Counted from the first letter of the stretch, positions 7,465 to 17,160 are shown. The stretch is DNA of 64,000 nucleotides from Cyanobacteria bacterium FACHB-63 (GCA_014695255.1 JACJNX010000061.1:1-64000), one strand, 5' to 3'. Notes: generated by a model from the letters alone, not told the origin. Numbers and translations: made by a program.

Positions 7465-8400
7465 TTAGCCTGCTGAAGATGAGGACGCGATCGCAACGTT
7501 CTTTAAAAAATTTAGTGGGCGCAATTGTTTTAGCGTTTCGAGTTGCTCGGAGTTTCGGACTAAAAGCGCACCTGCAAATGCAAGAGAATTCACGGCGATC
7601 GCACTATACTCGGCTTGCGATCGTGGCACAATCATCATCCATTCTCGCGTTGCTAAAAAGTTATAGGGAGCAGATTGCATAATTTGATTAGAATTGATTT
7701 CTACGGCTTCTAATAATTCCCAGTAGCGTTTTAGAAGTTGTTCCGCAGTATCAATTCGATCGAGTTTTGTGAACGCATGAACAAAGGGAAATTCGGGAAT
7801 TGTGGTAATGCGATCAGTAGAATTTACAGCATTAACCAAGGGATCGATTGGCAAGCGAATTCCCTCGACAAATGGAAATGGAACCAGTTGTAGATGCTTG
7901 TGACGCTGGCTTGCCCCTGCTACTGATCCGGCATTATAAAACGCTAATCCATCCACTTCGGCTAAACATGCCCCTAGTGCTGCAAAATCGCCCAGCGTTA
8001 ATAAAGCTTCTTGTTCTTCAAAGGCACGAGTGATAATTAACAGATGATGATCAGCAACGTTGAATTTATTCAAAAGACAAACGTGAGTGTCAGAAATATC
8101 AACGACAAACAAATCGCGATCGTAAGGAAGAAACGGATTAATCGGTTTTCCAGTTGCAATCTCTTCTTGTTTTTGTTTCAGATCCGAGACTTCTTTGCGA
8201 ATCAGATTGGTGACAGTGCGGACAAGAAATTTAGCGCCCGCTTGCTCGATAAATTCGTGAGTCGTTGGAATTGAAAGGAGTGCGCCACAAGAAAGCGCGT
8301 GTTGCGTTTGCGCAATCGCGCGTTGCCACAGAATTCCGGGGTTTTCTAACAGCCGAAGATGCACAGGGTCAGATACAAATTCAGACACAAATTCAGACAT
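7465..8400 (-). CDS. apa: ATP adenylyltransferase / Ap4A phosphorylase
   Basis: It cleaves diadenosine tetraphosphate with phosphate to ATP and ADP, lowering this alarmone. The HIT-like signature HKHLQLVP sits near residue 165, after VAGASQ. The N-terminal region contains FLPYDRDLFVVDIS and FNVADHHLLIITRAFEEQE, both typical of the Ap4A phosphorylase family, and the C-terminus has APYNFLATREWMMIVPRS. It has 311 residues from ATG 8400; an upstream TTG gives four more. It is in the same direction as ppk2, about 20 bp apart. Confidence 0.9.
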   Translation of the reverse strand: MSEFVSEFVSDPVHLRLLENPGILWQRAIAQTQHALSCGALLSIPTTHEFIEQAGAKFLVRTVTNLIRKEVSDLKQKQEEIATGKPINPFLPYDRDLFVVDISDTHVCLLNKFNVADHHLLIITRAFEEQEALLTLGDFAALGACLAEVDGLAFYNAGSVAGASQRHKHLQLVPFPFVEGIRLPIDPLVNAVNSTDRITTIPEFPFVHAFTKLDRIDTAEQLLKRYWELLEAVEINSNQIMQSAPYNFLATREWMMIVPRSQAEYSAIAVNSLAFAGALLVRNSEQLETLKQLRPLNFLKNVAIASSSSAG

Positions 8401-8428
8401 AGTAAAGCGCAAGGATTAACACCTTTCA

Positions 8429-8884
8429 CTATTTCACATCTTCGTAGCGTTGACGATGCGCGGTTAGTTGTGCGATGTAGTCGGAGTCAAGTTTTGCAAG
8501 CTGCCACTTTTCGTAGAAGATCTTGGCAGATTCGGCTTTAATCGGGTCTTCTTCGCGGGGTAATATGGTTTTGTCTGTGGCGTATTTGCGGCCGGATTTG
8601 TGATTGGCGTAACGGCGCGATCGCGTGTATCCCATCTGCAAAAATTTTCGCGCCATGTCCATCCCGACAAAATCACCCTGCGCTTTGTAGTCTTGAAAAA
8701 GCTGATAGATTTTATCGGCTGAAACTCGTGCAATCTCTGGAGTCTTGAATCTCCAGTGCGGCAGAATCTCGCTTTTGTAAGGCTCGACTAACAGAACGCC
8801 TTGTTCGCCTTTTCCGACACGGTAGAGTTCCGGGTGTTCTCTGAAGTTGACTTGAGTAAAATCAATCGAGTAATCAAATGCCAT
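8429..8884 (-). CDS. DUF4385 family protein
   Basis: A 151-residue cytoplasmic protein with the continuous family signatures FREHPELYRVGKGEQGVLLV, EPYKSEILPHWRFKTPEIAR and GDFVGMDMARKFLQMGYTRS. DUF4385 proteins are found in cyanobacteria and proteobacteria and have no established function. I start it at the ATG 8884 (MAFDYSID); a longer version with ten more residues is possible. It lies 28 bp upstream of the Ap4A phosphorylase gene in the same direction, so the two are likely cotranscribed. Confidence 0.85.
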   Translation of the reverse strand: MAFDYSIDFTQVNFREHPELYRVGKGEQGVLLVEPYKSEILPHWRFKTPEIARVSADKIYQLFQDYKAQGDFVGMDMARKFLQMGYTRSRRYANHKSGRKYATDKTILPREEDPIKAESAKIFYEKWQLAKLDSDYIAQLTAHRQRYEDVK

Positions 8885-8933
8885 CAGTGAAAATTCGACT
8901 CTAACCCGATTCAAACAGGTGCAAACTTTCTAG

Positions 8934-9713
8934 TCATGCCCCGCGGGAACGATTTTTAGAAATAAACAGCAGAACCAACGCGATCGCGCTACCAATTGCC
9001 GCGACTGAAATGGCAAATTGAGCAAACTGACGAACGGCGATCGCTAACAGCGCCCAAACAATCACACCTGTAAATGCAATATCTCGATATCGAATTACGA
9101 TCGCGGCTGTAATCGCTGCGGCAATCAAAATCATGATCACGGTCGCGATCGTGCCATCAACGCCCGATCCAGTCCAGCCCGAAGCATACAAAGCAGAGGC
9201 AACATTCACGATCGATGCCACACTGATCCAACCGAGGTAAATACTAATCGGAACCTGAGCTAACCATTTTTCCTCACGCGGAACGCGGCTATCAGGGAAC
9301 CTAGACCACAAATAGGCAGCAATCAGGTTAATCAGAATTCCGAACATCACCGCAACAGATAACCAAAACTGCTGCAACTGAAACGCATACACCCAAACAA
9401 TTTGAAACAGAGATGCCCAAATGATTGGAGCGCGTAACTTCAGCAAATGGGAATTAAAACGCTGAGACGGTAATGCCTGATAAATTCCGAAACCAATCAG
9501 CCCCAGATAAATCACACCCCAAATCGCAAAAGCGTAATTTGCTGGCGTAATCCGTACACCGCCTAGAATCGTGTTCGCTACCGCCCCAATGCTCAATCCT
9601 CCCAACGGAAAGAAATTAGAGAGCGCGTTGATGACGATCGCAGCCAAAATTGCGGCAACGGTTCCAAATTGAAGCGCAACCGTAACCGAAGAATTTCGCC
9701 CAGATTCCTGCAT
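8934..9713 (-). CDS. TspO/tryptophan-rich-sensory-like membrane protein
   Basis: A 259-residue integral membrane protein with about seven hydrophobic helices and almost no soluble part. The segment ITPANYAFAIWGVIYLGL near residue 55 is the hallmark of the long TspO-related tryptophan-rich sensory proteins of cyanobacteria and plants, as are WASLFQIVWVYAFQLQQFWL and ISIYLGWISVASIVN. Classical TspO has five helices and binds porphyrins; this longer version may differ. Ligand and role are unknown. It is followed by the DUF4385 gene after about 50 bp. Confidence 0.75.
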   Translation of the reverse strand: MQESGRNSSVTVALQFGTVAAILAAIVINALSNFFPLGGLSIGAVANTILGGVRITPANYAFAIWGVIYLGLIGFGIYQALPSQRFNSHLLKLRAPIIWASLFQIVWVYAFQLQQFWLSVAVMFGILINLIAAYLWSRFPDSRVPREEKWLAQVPISIYLGWISVASIVNVASALYASGWTGSGVDGTIATVIMILIAAAITAAIVIRYRDIAFTGVIVWALLAIAVRQFAQFAISVAAIGSAIALVLLFISKNRSRGA

Positions 9714-9779
9714 ATCACCTCTCGGAACTCGCTCTTATACGGTAGCGATATTTTGGGCTACGATCCTCTTTCTGATTGT

Positions 9780-10187
9780 TTAAGATTTCTCACTCGGTTC
9801 AATCCACTTCCACAGCGGGTGGCTTTGCCCTTGTTGACGAATTTTTAAGACGGTTTGTTCGAGCTTTTGCTGCTCCTCGATCGGCAACCCAAACAGAATA
9901 TTTCGGCTCTGCCAAATCAAAACGCTCAGCGTCATTCCGATACAGAGTCCGAGTCCGACAGTCGCAGGCAAATTCGAGATTAGCCCATGTCTTAGGGCTG
10001 CCCAAGTGAAATAGTCCCGCATGAGTGAAATCGGGTAGCGCAGTTCCCAAAGGCTCCACACCCCGATCGTTAACCACAACCCAATCGCCACAAGCCACCG
10101 CCCGATCACCGTTGATCGATGCAGACGTTGAACTGCCGCTTGAAATTTTGGATCAAGTTCGATTTCAGGTGAGTCAGGAGGTGTCAT
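9780..10187 (-). CDS. Conserved membrane protein downstream of secF
   Basis: About 135 residues from ATG 10187 (an upstream TTG gives three more). Two membrane helices are evident (VIGRWLVAIGLWLTIGVWSL and NLPATVGLGLCIGMTLSVLI). The C-terminal tail is cytoplasmic and charged (EEQQKLEQTVLKIRQQGQSH). I know of no function; similar small proteins are conserved in cyanobacteria. It begins 10 bases after the secF stop, so it belongs to the secDF transcript. Confidence 0.65.
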   Translation of the reverse strand: MTPPDSPEIELDPKFQAAVQRLHRSTVIGRWLVAIGLWLTIGVWSLWELRYPISLMRDYFTWAALRHGLISNLPATVGLGLCIGMTLSVLIWQSRNILFGLPIEEQQKLEQTVLKIRQQGQSHPLWKWIEPSEKS

Positions 10188-10197
10188 ATTCTTCAAT

Positions 10198-11157
10198 CTA
10201 ATCGCTAGTCGCCTCAGCCGTCACAGGCGCAAATGCGCGTCCCCGCTTTTCCCGCCACAGTGCTAACAATGTACTCGCAATAAAGATGCTTGAATACGCT
10301 CCCATAGTAAATCCGATAATCAACGCGAGCGCAAAGTTCTTTAGCGTTTCTCCTCCGAAGAAAAAGAGCGCAAACAGCGTTAACAAGACGGTTAATGTTG
10401 TGTTGATCGATCGCGTTAAGGTTTGATTCACGGCATCGTCCACAATCTCGTTAATATGCCGACCCGGATTAAGTTGGATTGTTTCACGGACGCGATCGTA
10501 AATCACCACCGTATCGTTGACCGAGAAACCGACGATCGTTAACAGCGCCACGACGAATAAGCTATCGACTTCAGTTTTCAGTGGAGTAAGTCCGAGAATC
10601 GCGAAGAAGCCGATCGTGATCAAAACGTCGTGGAACAGCGCGACGATGGCAAAAAGCGCGTAATCCAATTCAAAGCGGAACGTCATGTAGAGCGTAATTC
10701 CGGCAAAGGAAACGATCAGTGCAATCAGGGCAGCTTGAAAGAGTTGTCGTCCGATCGTGGGTCCAACCGTATCAATCTGCGTTTTTTTGGCATCGAACTT
10801 ACCGAGCTTTGATTCGAGTTCTGCTTGCAGTCGGGTGCGCTGATCCACACTGAGCGTATTCGTCCGAATCAATGCAGCGCGTTGATCTTGGCCGACAAGT
10901 TGCAAACTGGCATCTCCTAGATTCTCAGCGCGCAGCACTTCACGGATCGCATCAAGGCTGATCGGTTTGTCGCAGTTTCCAGGCTGGCTGCAATCGAGTT
11001 CCACCTGAAGCCGCGTTCCGCCTTTGAAGTCAAGTCCCGGACGCAACGGCGTACCAATTTGAGTTTGCAGAATCACCATTGCAATGATGCCTGCAAGAAT
11101 ACAGACGGCAGAAATCGTCCACCACAATCCCCGTTGGCGAATGACATTCAGTTTCAT
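10198..11157 (-). CDS. secF: Protein translocase subunit SecF
   Basis: A membrane component that uses the proton gradient with SecD to complete export through SecYEG. It has 319 residues. The N-terminal helix ([20 protein letters not shown]) is followed by the signature [15 protein letters not shown], a periplasmic/lumenal P1-like head, then five helices with [25 protein letters not shown], which matches the conserved D-x-x-R-x-x-E region. Its ATG overlaps the secD stop by one base (TGATG), so translation is coupled. Confidence 0.96.
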   Translation of the reverse strand: MKLNVIRQRGLWWTISAVCILAGIIAMVILQTQIGTPLRPGLDFKGGTRLQVELDCSQPGNCDKPISLDAIREVLRAENLGDASLQLVGQDQRAALIRTNTLSVDQRTRLQAELESKLGKFDAKKTQIDTVGPTIGRQLFQAALIALIVSFAGITLYMTFRFELDYALFAIVALFHDVLITIGFFAILGLTPLKTEVDSLFVVALLTIVGFSVNDTVVIYDRVRETIQLNPGRHINEIVDDAVNQTLTRSINTTLTVLLTLFALFFFGGETLKNFALALIIGFTMGAYSSIFIASTLLALWREKRGRAFAPVTAEATSD

Positions 11158-12578
11158 CAAGTGGTCTCCGAGATCGATTGTTTAGCTTTATGAAGATTGG
11201 GACAGAACCATTCCGGCTTGCGGAGTCCCGGAAACGTAATTGCATACATCATCAATGTGCGGCTGCAAGTAACGGCGGTGAACATACTGATCGCAACTCC
11301 TAACAGCAGCGTTACGCCAAATCCTTTGACTAGTCCTGAACCGAACCAAATCAAGGCAATACAAGCGATCGCAGTGGTCACGTTACTGTCAAGAATGCTG
11401 GAGAAGGCTCGGAAAAAGCCAGATTCGACCGATCGATACAGCGTTTTCCCAGCAAGCAACTCTTCACGAGTCCGCTCAAAAATCAGAATGTTCGCATCAA
11501 CCGCCATCCCAATACTAAGAATGAATCCCGCAATTCCAGGCAGCGTTAGAGTGACTCCCAGCAGCTTGAATCCGGCGTAAGTTAACAGTGCGTAGATGAT
11601 TAAAGAAATCGCGCTGATCACACCCGGCAATCGGTAATACACAATCATGAAGCCGAGAACCAGCAGCAATCCACCAATTCCCGCATAAATACTGCTCTGA
11701 ATACTATCGCGTCCCAGAGTTGCGCCAACAGTGCGGTTTTCAACGACTTCGACTGGGAATGGTAACGCACCCCCACGTAGTTGCACTGCTAAATCGGTTG
11801 CTTCTTGAGCGGTAAAACGTCCGGTAATCGTCGCTCCTCCACCTGTAATCCCAGTTTGAGCGAACTCTGCACCTACAGACGGGTAGCTGATTAAGCCGTT
11901 ATCGAGGAAGATTCCTAGCGATCGACCCGTTCCCGCTAAACTCTTGGTCAGTTGGGCAAATTTATCGCCGCCTTCCTGGTCGAATTTGAGACCGACGCTA
12001 AACGCATCTGAGCCAGGGGCGGATTCTGCAAAAGCGTTCTGTAAATTCTTACCAACTAGCGCGGGCGGCTCAAACAGGGTCGCGATCGCTTCGTTGCTGC
12101 GTTTGATGGCGGCTTGATTTTCTTCGATCGCTTTTGTGTCGCCGGATTTACGCAGTTCGTTCTGCTTTCTGAGGAGTTCTTGGCGGATGGATTGTTCGAT
12201 CGGGAGTCGGGCTTCGGTTCCGGCTTTTTGTGCTCGGAAGTCAAGCTGTGCGGTTCCGCCTAAAACGCGCTCGGCTTGTTCCGGGTCGTTGACTCCGGGC
12301 AATTGGACTAAAATTTGATCTTCGCCAGCGGTTTGAACGAGCGGTTCGGACACGCCCAATCCGTTAATCCGACCTTCGATTACGCGCTGCACGTCTTCAA
12401 GTTGCTGCTGCGTGATTCTTTGCACATCGCCGGTTGGCTTGACCTGAATCGTAATTTGCGATCCGCCACGCAAATCCAAGCCGAGCAATGCTGGAAAGTG
12501 GCGCTGATCAAAGACGATATAGAGCGAGCCAAGCACCAGCACCAAAATCAGTAACAATAATCCTCGTTGCCGTCCCAT
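11157..12578 (-). CDS. secD: Protein translocase subunit SecD
   Basis: The partner of SecF in the accessory translocase complex. It has 473 residues, a normal length for cyanobacteria. The order is an N-terminal helix ([18 protein letters not shown]), the signature [16 protein letters not shown], the P1 head domain, then [18 protein letters not shown], and finally the membrane region with [20 protein letters not shown]. It is the first gene of the secD-secF-membrane protein unit. In many cyanobacteria secDF lies beside pdhB; here pdhB is about 5 kb away, separated by accessory genes. Confidence 0.96.
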   Translation of the reverse strand: MGRQRGLLLLILVLVLGSLYIVFDQRHFPALLGLDLRGGSQITIQVKPTGDVQRITQQQLEDVQRVIEGRINGLGVSEPLVQTAGEDQILVQLPGVNDPEQAERVLGGTAQLDFRAQKAGTEARLPIEQSIRQELLRKQNELRKSGDTKAIEENQAAIKRSNEAIATLFEPPALVGKNLQNAFAESAPGSDAFSVGLKFDQEGGDKFAQLTKSLAGTGRSLGIFLDNGLISYPSVGAEFAQTGITGGGATITGRFTAQEATDLAVQLRGGALPFPVEVVENRTVGATLGRDSIQSSIYAGIGGLLLVLGFMIVYYRLPGVISAISLIIYALLTYAGFKLLGVTLTLPGIAGFILSIGMAVDANILIFERTREELLAGKTLYRSVESGFFRAFSSILDSNVTTAIACIALIWFGSGLVKGFGVTLLLGVAISMFTAVTCSRTLMMYAITFPGLRKPEWFCPNLHKAKQSISETT

Positions 12579-12776
12579 AGCCAGTCTTTATTATGACAAA
12601 GGCTATGATAGCGCTTTCTTTGCAGGACGTTGCATTCGATACGGTTTCAGCAACAAAAACGCCGAACTAGAAAAATGAGCGATCGCGCTTTGTGTTGGCA
12701 TTTCTAGAGAGCAAGGAAAAGAATCTGAGAAAATGCAATCCTCCACTAAGATCGGGGAGCGATTTTTCTCAACAGT

Positions 12777-13118
12777 ATGATGAGTGGTATTGATCGTGAA
12801 ATTTTCCTTGATTCTAGACACACCGCAAAACATTTACCCGGAACTGCTCAAGTGCAACGATTGTTGAGGAGAGGAAGATCGGCTCACGTCTTTCATGATG
12901 CAGCAACAATGGAGCGAGTGGCTCAAGCGGTGATTTCGGGTGGAGAATTCATAGGTATCATTCGAGAATATGAGCGTTATGGGCTGTTATTTTCAGAGTC
13001 GATCGGAGATCGAATTGATCCAGATGGCTCAACCATTCCTTTGTTCTACGGAGAGGTGAAGATTGATGCAGAAAACCGATATCACGTTATTCCCCGTACC
13101 GGACGCAGTGAAGGATAA
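12777..13118 (+). CDS. Hypothetical protein, possibly a nuclease-toxin-like domain
   Basis: A 113-residue protein. The N-terminal block (DSRHTAKHLPGTAQVQRLLR, then GRSAHVFHDAATMERVAQAV) has the conserved His/Lys-His and Arg spacing often seen in small polymorphic-toxin RNase domains, followed by GGEFIGIIREYERYGLLFSE. I recall similar cyanobacterial proteins grouped as a DUF, but I am not certain of the number. The next gene overlaps by 53 bases, giving a two-gene unit like a toxin with its immunity protein. The function is inferred and weak. Confidence 0.5.
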   Translation: MMSGIDREIFLDSRHTAKHLPGTAQVQRLLRRGRSAHVFHDAATMERVAQAVISGGEFIGIIREYERYGLLFSESIGDRIDPDGSTIPLFYGEVKIDAENRYHVIPRTGRSEG

Positions 13119-13332
13119 GTGGCAGTTTGCTGAAGTCTGGATTGAGCCGATGCTTTCTCCGCCCTATATTCTCCTGTTACTGGGAGATGTGTCGGGCAGT
13201 TGTCATATTTTTGATCCCGCAAAGGGCTATGCAGTTATTTTCAAGAGTTCGAGCTATGAGGAAGCGCAACACTGGTTGCTAGAAGATGAGTATGAACCGA
13301 TCGAAGGTCGGCTTTCGTCTTCTGAGTTGTAG
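13066..13332 (+). CDS. Small hypothetical protein paired with the gene upstream
   Basis: An 88-residue acidic protein starting at ATG 13066, inside the end of the preceding gene (53-base overlap). Features: KDKWQFAEVWIEPMLSPPYI, then LLLGDVSGSCHIFDP, then SYEEAQHWLLEDEYEPIEGR. The central LLLLGD stretch is hydrophobic, but there is no clear membrane helix. The acidic charge and overlap suggest a partner or immunity-type protein for the 12777 product. I do not recognise the family. Confidence 0.5.
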   Translation: MQKTDITLFPVPDAVKDKWQFAEVWIEPMLSPPYILLLLGDVSGSCHIFDPAKGYAVIFKSSSYEEAQHWLLEDEYEPIEGRLSSSEL

Positions 13333-13354
13333 GCTGCGATCGCGTTTCTATTCA

Positions 13355-13795
13355 TTAACTGGGAATCTGTACAAGCCGAGCAATCTCTGTTCCCAGTCCG
13401 ATGAAATGACGAGCATTGAACGTCAAGAGTGAATCCACATTTGCTTTGAGCGCAGCTTGAGCAATGAGCGCATCATAAATTCCACCGCCTGAAATATTCA
13501 GTTGAACCACCTTCTGAATGACGGCTTGATAATCTTCAGCCGTTAAGCTGATTTTGGTGAATTGGGCTAAGTTTTCGATTAGAAGATAATTAGCAGTCGC
13601 TGGACTAATTCGATAAGGAGGCGGTAGTCGCGTGAGAATGCTGTAGGATTCCGCCAAACTGTGAGTTGAGATGAAGCCTTCGATCGTTCGCTCCACCGCG
13701 ACGCGATCCAACCAAGCTCGACAACGGGAGTACATTTCATGACCCTGAGTGAGAGAAGCGACAATGATATTTGTATCAAATAACACTCTCACCAT
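13355..13795 (-). CDS. PIN-domain toxin (VapC-like)
   Basis: A 146-residue PIN-domain ribonuclease. The first catalytic Asp is in VRVLFDTNIIVASL (residues 2-15), the conserved Glu in STHSLAESYSILTRL, and the last acidic cluster in GGGIYDALIAQAAL with TFNARHF following. These are the usual PIN positions, so it is probably active on RNA. The start ATG overlaps the end of the antitoxin gene by 7 bases, giving a coupled pair. It converges with the 13066 gene. Confidence 0.88.
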   Translation of the reverse strand: MVRVLFDTNIIVASLTQGHEMYSRCRAWLDRVAVERTIEGFISTHSLAESYSILTRLPPPYRISPATANYLLIENLAQFTKISLTAEDYQAVIQKVVQLNISGGGIYDALIAQAALKANVDSLLTFNARHFIGLGTEIARLVQIPS

Positions 13796-14082
13796 CCACC
13801 GAGTTCCCGAATCCTTTCTTCTCGCATATCGTCCACAATGGGTGCCGGAATTTTAACGCCATAAGATTTGATAACGGGTAGACCGTTCACGTATTCCAGT
13901 TCTGCTTCTGGTTGATCTGATTCAAACTCGTCTTGTGATGTCTCCTGTGCGGCTTCGGGTGGTTGAGTTTCCGAAGCAGTGCCAAGAAGTTGCTCAATCT
14001 GCTCAAATTGGTCGATCGGAATCTGCACGGCGATCGTTTCACCTTGCTCGTTAAAGATGTATTTCTTATTGATGTCTAGCAT
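13789..14082 (-). CDS. Antitoxin partner of the PIN toxin
   Basis: A 97-residue acidic protein. The N-terminus (MLDINKKYIFNEQGETIAVQ, then IPIDQFEQIEQLL) is like short antitoxins that bind DNA and PIN toxins in cyanobacteria. The middle (residues 37-65) is Glu/Gln-rich and probably disordered. The C-terminus (VKIPAPIVDDMREERIRELG) is likely the toxin-binding helix. The order antitoxin then toxin with a 7-base overlap is standard. It probably represses its own promoter. Confidence 0.7.
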   Translation of the reverse strand: MLDINKKYIFNEQGETIAVQIPIDQFEQIEQLLGTASETQPPEAAQETSQDEFESDQPEAELEYVNGLPVIKSYGVKIPAPIVDDMREERIRELGGW

Positions 14083-14184
14083 CTTGCAAGCTCCAGGATG
14101 ATTGTGAATTAATCCTATCTCGCGATCGCAAACTTGTACTGGCAGTGCTTCTCGATCGATTTGATCTAGGTCAATAGAGGTCGA

Positions 14185-16509
14185 TTAGTCGGGGTTGAGG
14201 AGTGCTTGGAATCGCTCGTCTTGCCGAATCAGATCGAAGTCTGCGTCTGTCTTTGCCTTTTCTCGGTATTTGGAATCTAAGAGAATTGCTTGTTGCAGGG
14301 TGGCGATGGATAAATCAACCTGCTCCTGCAATCCATAACAACGGGCTTTGTTGTACCAGGCTTCATGTAAGTCTGGTTTGTATTTTAGCGCTTGGTCATA
14401 ACTAGCGAGCGCTTCTTCGTTGCGTCCTAATAAAGACAGAACAACTCCGCGGTGGAGCCAAGCTTGGTGATGATCGGGTTTGATTTCTATAGCTTTGTCA
14501 TAACTCTTAATTGCCTCTTCATAGCGTCCTAGTGCAAGCAGCACCGCACCGCGGGCATACCAAGCCCCATGATTGTCTGCTTTGATTTCCAAGGCTTTGT
14601 CATAACTTTCGATCGCCTCTTCATAGTGTCCTAGCATAAACAGCCCAGCACCGCGGGCATACCAGGCTTCGTGATTGTCTACCTTAATTTCCAGTGCTTT
14701 GTCATAACTTTCGATCGCTTCTTCGTAGCGCTTCAACGCAAATAGCGCCCTACCATATTTATTCCAAGCTCTGTAATAGTCCGGTTTGATTTCCACAGTT
14801 TTGTCCCAACTCTCGATCGCCTCTTCGTAGCGCCCCAGGTTAGACAGCGCATCACTGCGGACGTACCAAGCTTCGTGATTGTCCACTTCAACTTCCAGAG
14901 CTTTGTCACAGCTCTCGATCACCTCTTCGTAGCGCTTTAATATAAGCAGCGCCGCACCGCGGCAGAGCCAAGCTTCGTGGTGGTCGGGTTTGATTTCTAC
15001 AGCTTTGTCATAACTCTTGATCGCGTCTTCATATCGCTTTAATGTAAGCAGCGCCACACCGCGGTAGAGCCAAGCTTCGTGGTGGTCGGGTTTGATTTCT
15101 ACAGCTTTGTCATAACTCTTGATCGCGTCTTCATATCGCTTTAGTTCATGTAGCGCAATACCACAATCAAAACATTCATCGACCACAGGATAGGTAGAAT
15201 CTTGTTTTGCTATGTGATCCAGTTGCTTCAAGATTGCAGGCAGATAGCGCTCCACATCCACCGCACCTGTTTTCTTCCCTTCAATCTGCCCATCCTTCGG
15301 CTCCAGAATCTTCTCCGTCGTCACCAAATAGCCCAGCACCCGCCGCAACTGCCGTTCTTGCCACCACTTCCGCACCCCGCGCCCCAGCAACAATCGCTTC
15401 GTTGTCGCTTCAAGCATCGGAACCGTCAACGCCAAATTCAAAGTTCGCAACAACTCCACCGCATCATACGCATACACCGCCAGCGGATAGAGCCGCACCA
15501 CCCGGTTATATTTCTGCCGCCACGTCTCATCCAACTTGGGCGAAAACTCCTGAACATTTACCGCCTGCCCGCGACTCTGGGCACTCTCCAAGTTCAGCGT
15601 AATATTCCGAAACGTCCGATCGTTGCGCCGCGCAATCTGCCCATACTCCTCTGGAACGCCCCGCCACCCCGCCTCACCCACACACTCGGTGAGCAATTTT
15701 ACGATCGCCCCTTCAAACGGTTCAACCAACTCATAGCAGTGAAACTGCTGCCAAAACGAGTTGTACTTCTCCCATTGCAGCTTGTCCCACGGTGCGGTGT
15801 ACCCTGGCTTATCCGGTTCTTTCTCGTTCCGCGCTGTCGCAATCACCCGCACATAACCCGCCCTGCACTGCGTCTCGAAGTAGCGCAAAAGTCGCTCTAA
15901 CCGTTCCTGTACTGGCTCCCGGAGCGGTCGCGCCAAATCTTCTGCTGCGGTCGGATGAATTTCGTGCAGATTGCCTGGTTCCACCCAGCGATTCAAATCA
16001 TCCAAGAAAAACAGCAACTTATCATCGGGGCGAATCTCACTCGGAAATTCCTTCGGGATATCCAACCATTCCCCCACTTGCTCTACCAGCTTCAGGACTG
16101 TCCACCCTTCCTGGTTCAGCAAATTCGCCAGGTGCGCCGCTTCTCGCGTTTTGCCCAATCCCGACTTACCCAAAATCAAGACCCAGTTCTTTTCGGTAAA
16201 GGCACGCTCTAACTCGTTGCGAATATTGCGATCGGGCTGCCGCTCTTGGTACGGAATCTTGTAATCCGCCAACGGGTTATTCTCATCACCGCCCATGATT
16301 TGCTTCAACAGATCAGGGCTGCGGGGCTGGATCACCTCGAATGGAAAGCCACCTCTAGGAATGTGGCGAAGGCGATCGATTTTGCGGCGGTTTTGCCATT
16401 CCACATATATTACGCCGCCGATTCCGCTGCCACCGAGGATTACAACGATCGCCAGCAGGAGTTCCCATTTTTCCGTAATGAGCTTGGCAACTTCATCAAG
16501 ATTCGGCAT
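14185..16509 (-). CDS. Membrane-anchored P-loop NTPase with TPR repeats
   Basis: A 774-residue protein. One membrane helix at about residues 17-36 anchors it, with the rest probably cytoplasmic. The NTPase has Walker A GKSGLGKT at residues 114-121 and Walker B LLFFLDD at 165-171, followed by an Arg-rich sensor-like segment (AGYVRVIATARNEKE). After a helical region (RQLRRVLGYLVTTEKILEP) come eight 34-residue tetratricopeptide repeats from about residue 450 (type KRYEDAIKSYDKAVEIKPDH, HEAWLYRGVALLTL), plus degenerate end units. The plan resembles STAND-type signalling NTPases, in which repeats sense a ligand, but no effector domain is visible. It lies beside toxin-antitoxin genes. A defence or signalling role is conceivable but unproven. 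Confidence 0.75.
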   Translation of the reverse strand: MPNLDEVAKLITEKWELLLAIVVILGGSGIGGVIYVEWQNRRKIDRLRHIPRGGFPFEVIQPRSPDLLKQIMGGDENNPLADYKIPYQERQPDRNIRNELERAFTEKNWVLILGKSGLGKTREAAHLANLLNQEGWTVLKLVEQVGEWLDIPKEFPSEIRPDDKLLFFLDDLNRWVEPGNLHEIHPTAAEDLARPLREPVQERLERLLRYFETQCRAGYVRVIATARNEKEPDKPGYTAPWDKLQWEKYNSFWQQFHCYELVEPFEGAIVKLLTECVGEAGWRGVPEEYGQIARRNDRTFRNITLNLESAQSRGQAVNVQEFSPKLDETWRQKYNRVVRLYPLAVYAYDAVELLRTLNLALTVPMLEATTKRLLLGRGVRKWWQERQLRRVLGYLVTTEKILEPKDGQIEGKKTGAVDVERYLPAILKQLDHIAKQDSTYPVVDECFDCGIALHELKRYEDAIKSYDKAVEIKPDHHEAWLYRGVALLTLKRYEDAIKSYDKAVEIKPDHHEAWLCRGAALLILKRYEEVIESCDKALEVEVDNHEAWYVRSDALSNLGRYEEAIESWDKTVEIKPDYYRAWNKYGRALFALKRYEEAIESYDKALEIKVDNHEAWYARGAGLFMLGHYEEAIESYDKALEIKADNHGAWYARGAVLLALGRYEEAIKSYDKAIEIKPDHHQAWLHRGVVLSLLGRNEEALASYDQALKYKPDLHEAWYNKARCYGLQEQVDLSIATLQQAILLDSKYREKAKTDADFDLIRQDERFQALLNPD

Positions 16510-16659
16510 TGCGGCAGGGATCGAGAACGCTTGTACACAATCTTATCGTGAAATATTAGTTGGGCATGGGCACTCTCAAGCTATGTAATCCGCTGCCTTG
16601 CTCGCAGGCAAACAGATTGCATTCACCCAGCAAACATTCGTAAAAGGAACTCTAATCCT

Positions 16660-17148
16660 GTGCCCTACCAAAATAGTTCTGCCCAACTCACAGAAGCCGA
16701 TCTCCAAGAAATCAAAGCCGCCCTTACTACGATCGAAACCAACCTGCCGTTTCTAGTGCATCTCACTACCGAAGAACGCCGCAAGCTGTTCAAGATGGGC
16801 AACAAAAGCCTCTCGTTTGTCAACAACAGCCTAATCGCCGCTCAATCCAATCCCGATATTCTCCCTGCCAGCTTCGACCTCGACAAGTTCAGCAGCAACT
16901 ACGAACTTGCGACCACCCTGACCGAAGTGCTTCTGAGACTGCAACAACTCACCGAAAAAGTAGATGATACCTTAATGTCTGTGAGCAGCGAAGCGATGAC
17001 CGATAGCCTCACTGTCTACGACTACATCAAAACCGCCTCCAAAAAAACTCCGGGACTCAAAGCGGTTGCCGATCAATTAGGCGAACGCTTCAAAGCCACT
17101 CGCTCCAAAGCATCGAAAGAAGCTCCGACTCCTGCATCCGTTTCTTAA
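16660..17148 (+). CDS. Conserved cyanobacterial hypothetical protein
   Basis: A 162-residue soluble helical protein starting at GTG 16660 after AAAGGAAC. Segments: LTEADLQEIKAALTTIETNL, LVHLTTEERRKLFKMGNKSL, then SNYELATTLTEVLLRLQQLT and VYDYIKTASKKTPGLKAV. The tail is Ser/Ala/Lys-rich. I recall proteins with the pattern LTxEERRxLxKMGxKSxxFV in several bacteria, all without known function. It is divergent from the TPR-NTPase, and its stop is followed immediately by the 21-bp repeat array. Confidence 0.65.
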   Translation: MPYQNSSAQLTEADLQEIKAALTTIETNLPFLVHLTTEERRKLFKMGNKSLSFVNNSLIAAQSNPDILPASFDLDKFSSNYELATTLTEVLLRLQQLTEKVDDTLMSVSSEAMTDSLTVYDYIKTASKKTPGLKAVADQLGERFKATRSKASKEAPTPASVS

Positions 17149-17160
17149 TCAAGCTCCAAT

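Noticed and set aside
15202-15900. 232-residue plus-strand open frame rich in His, Leu and Pro
   Set aside because: It is the exact complement of the NTPase/TPR gene, its composition is that of an antisense shadow, and it has no family signature or ribosome-binding site.
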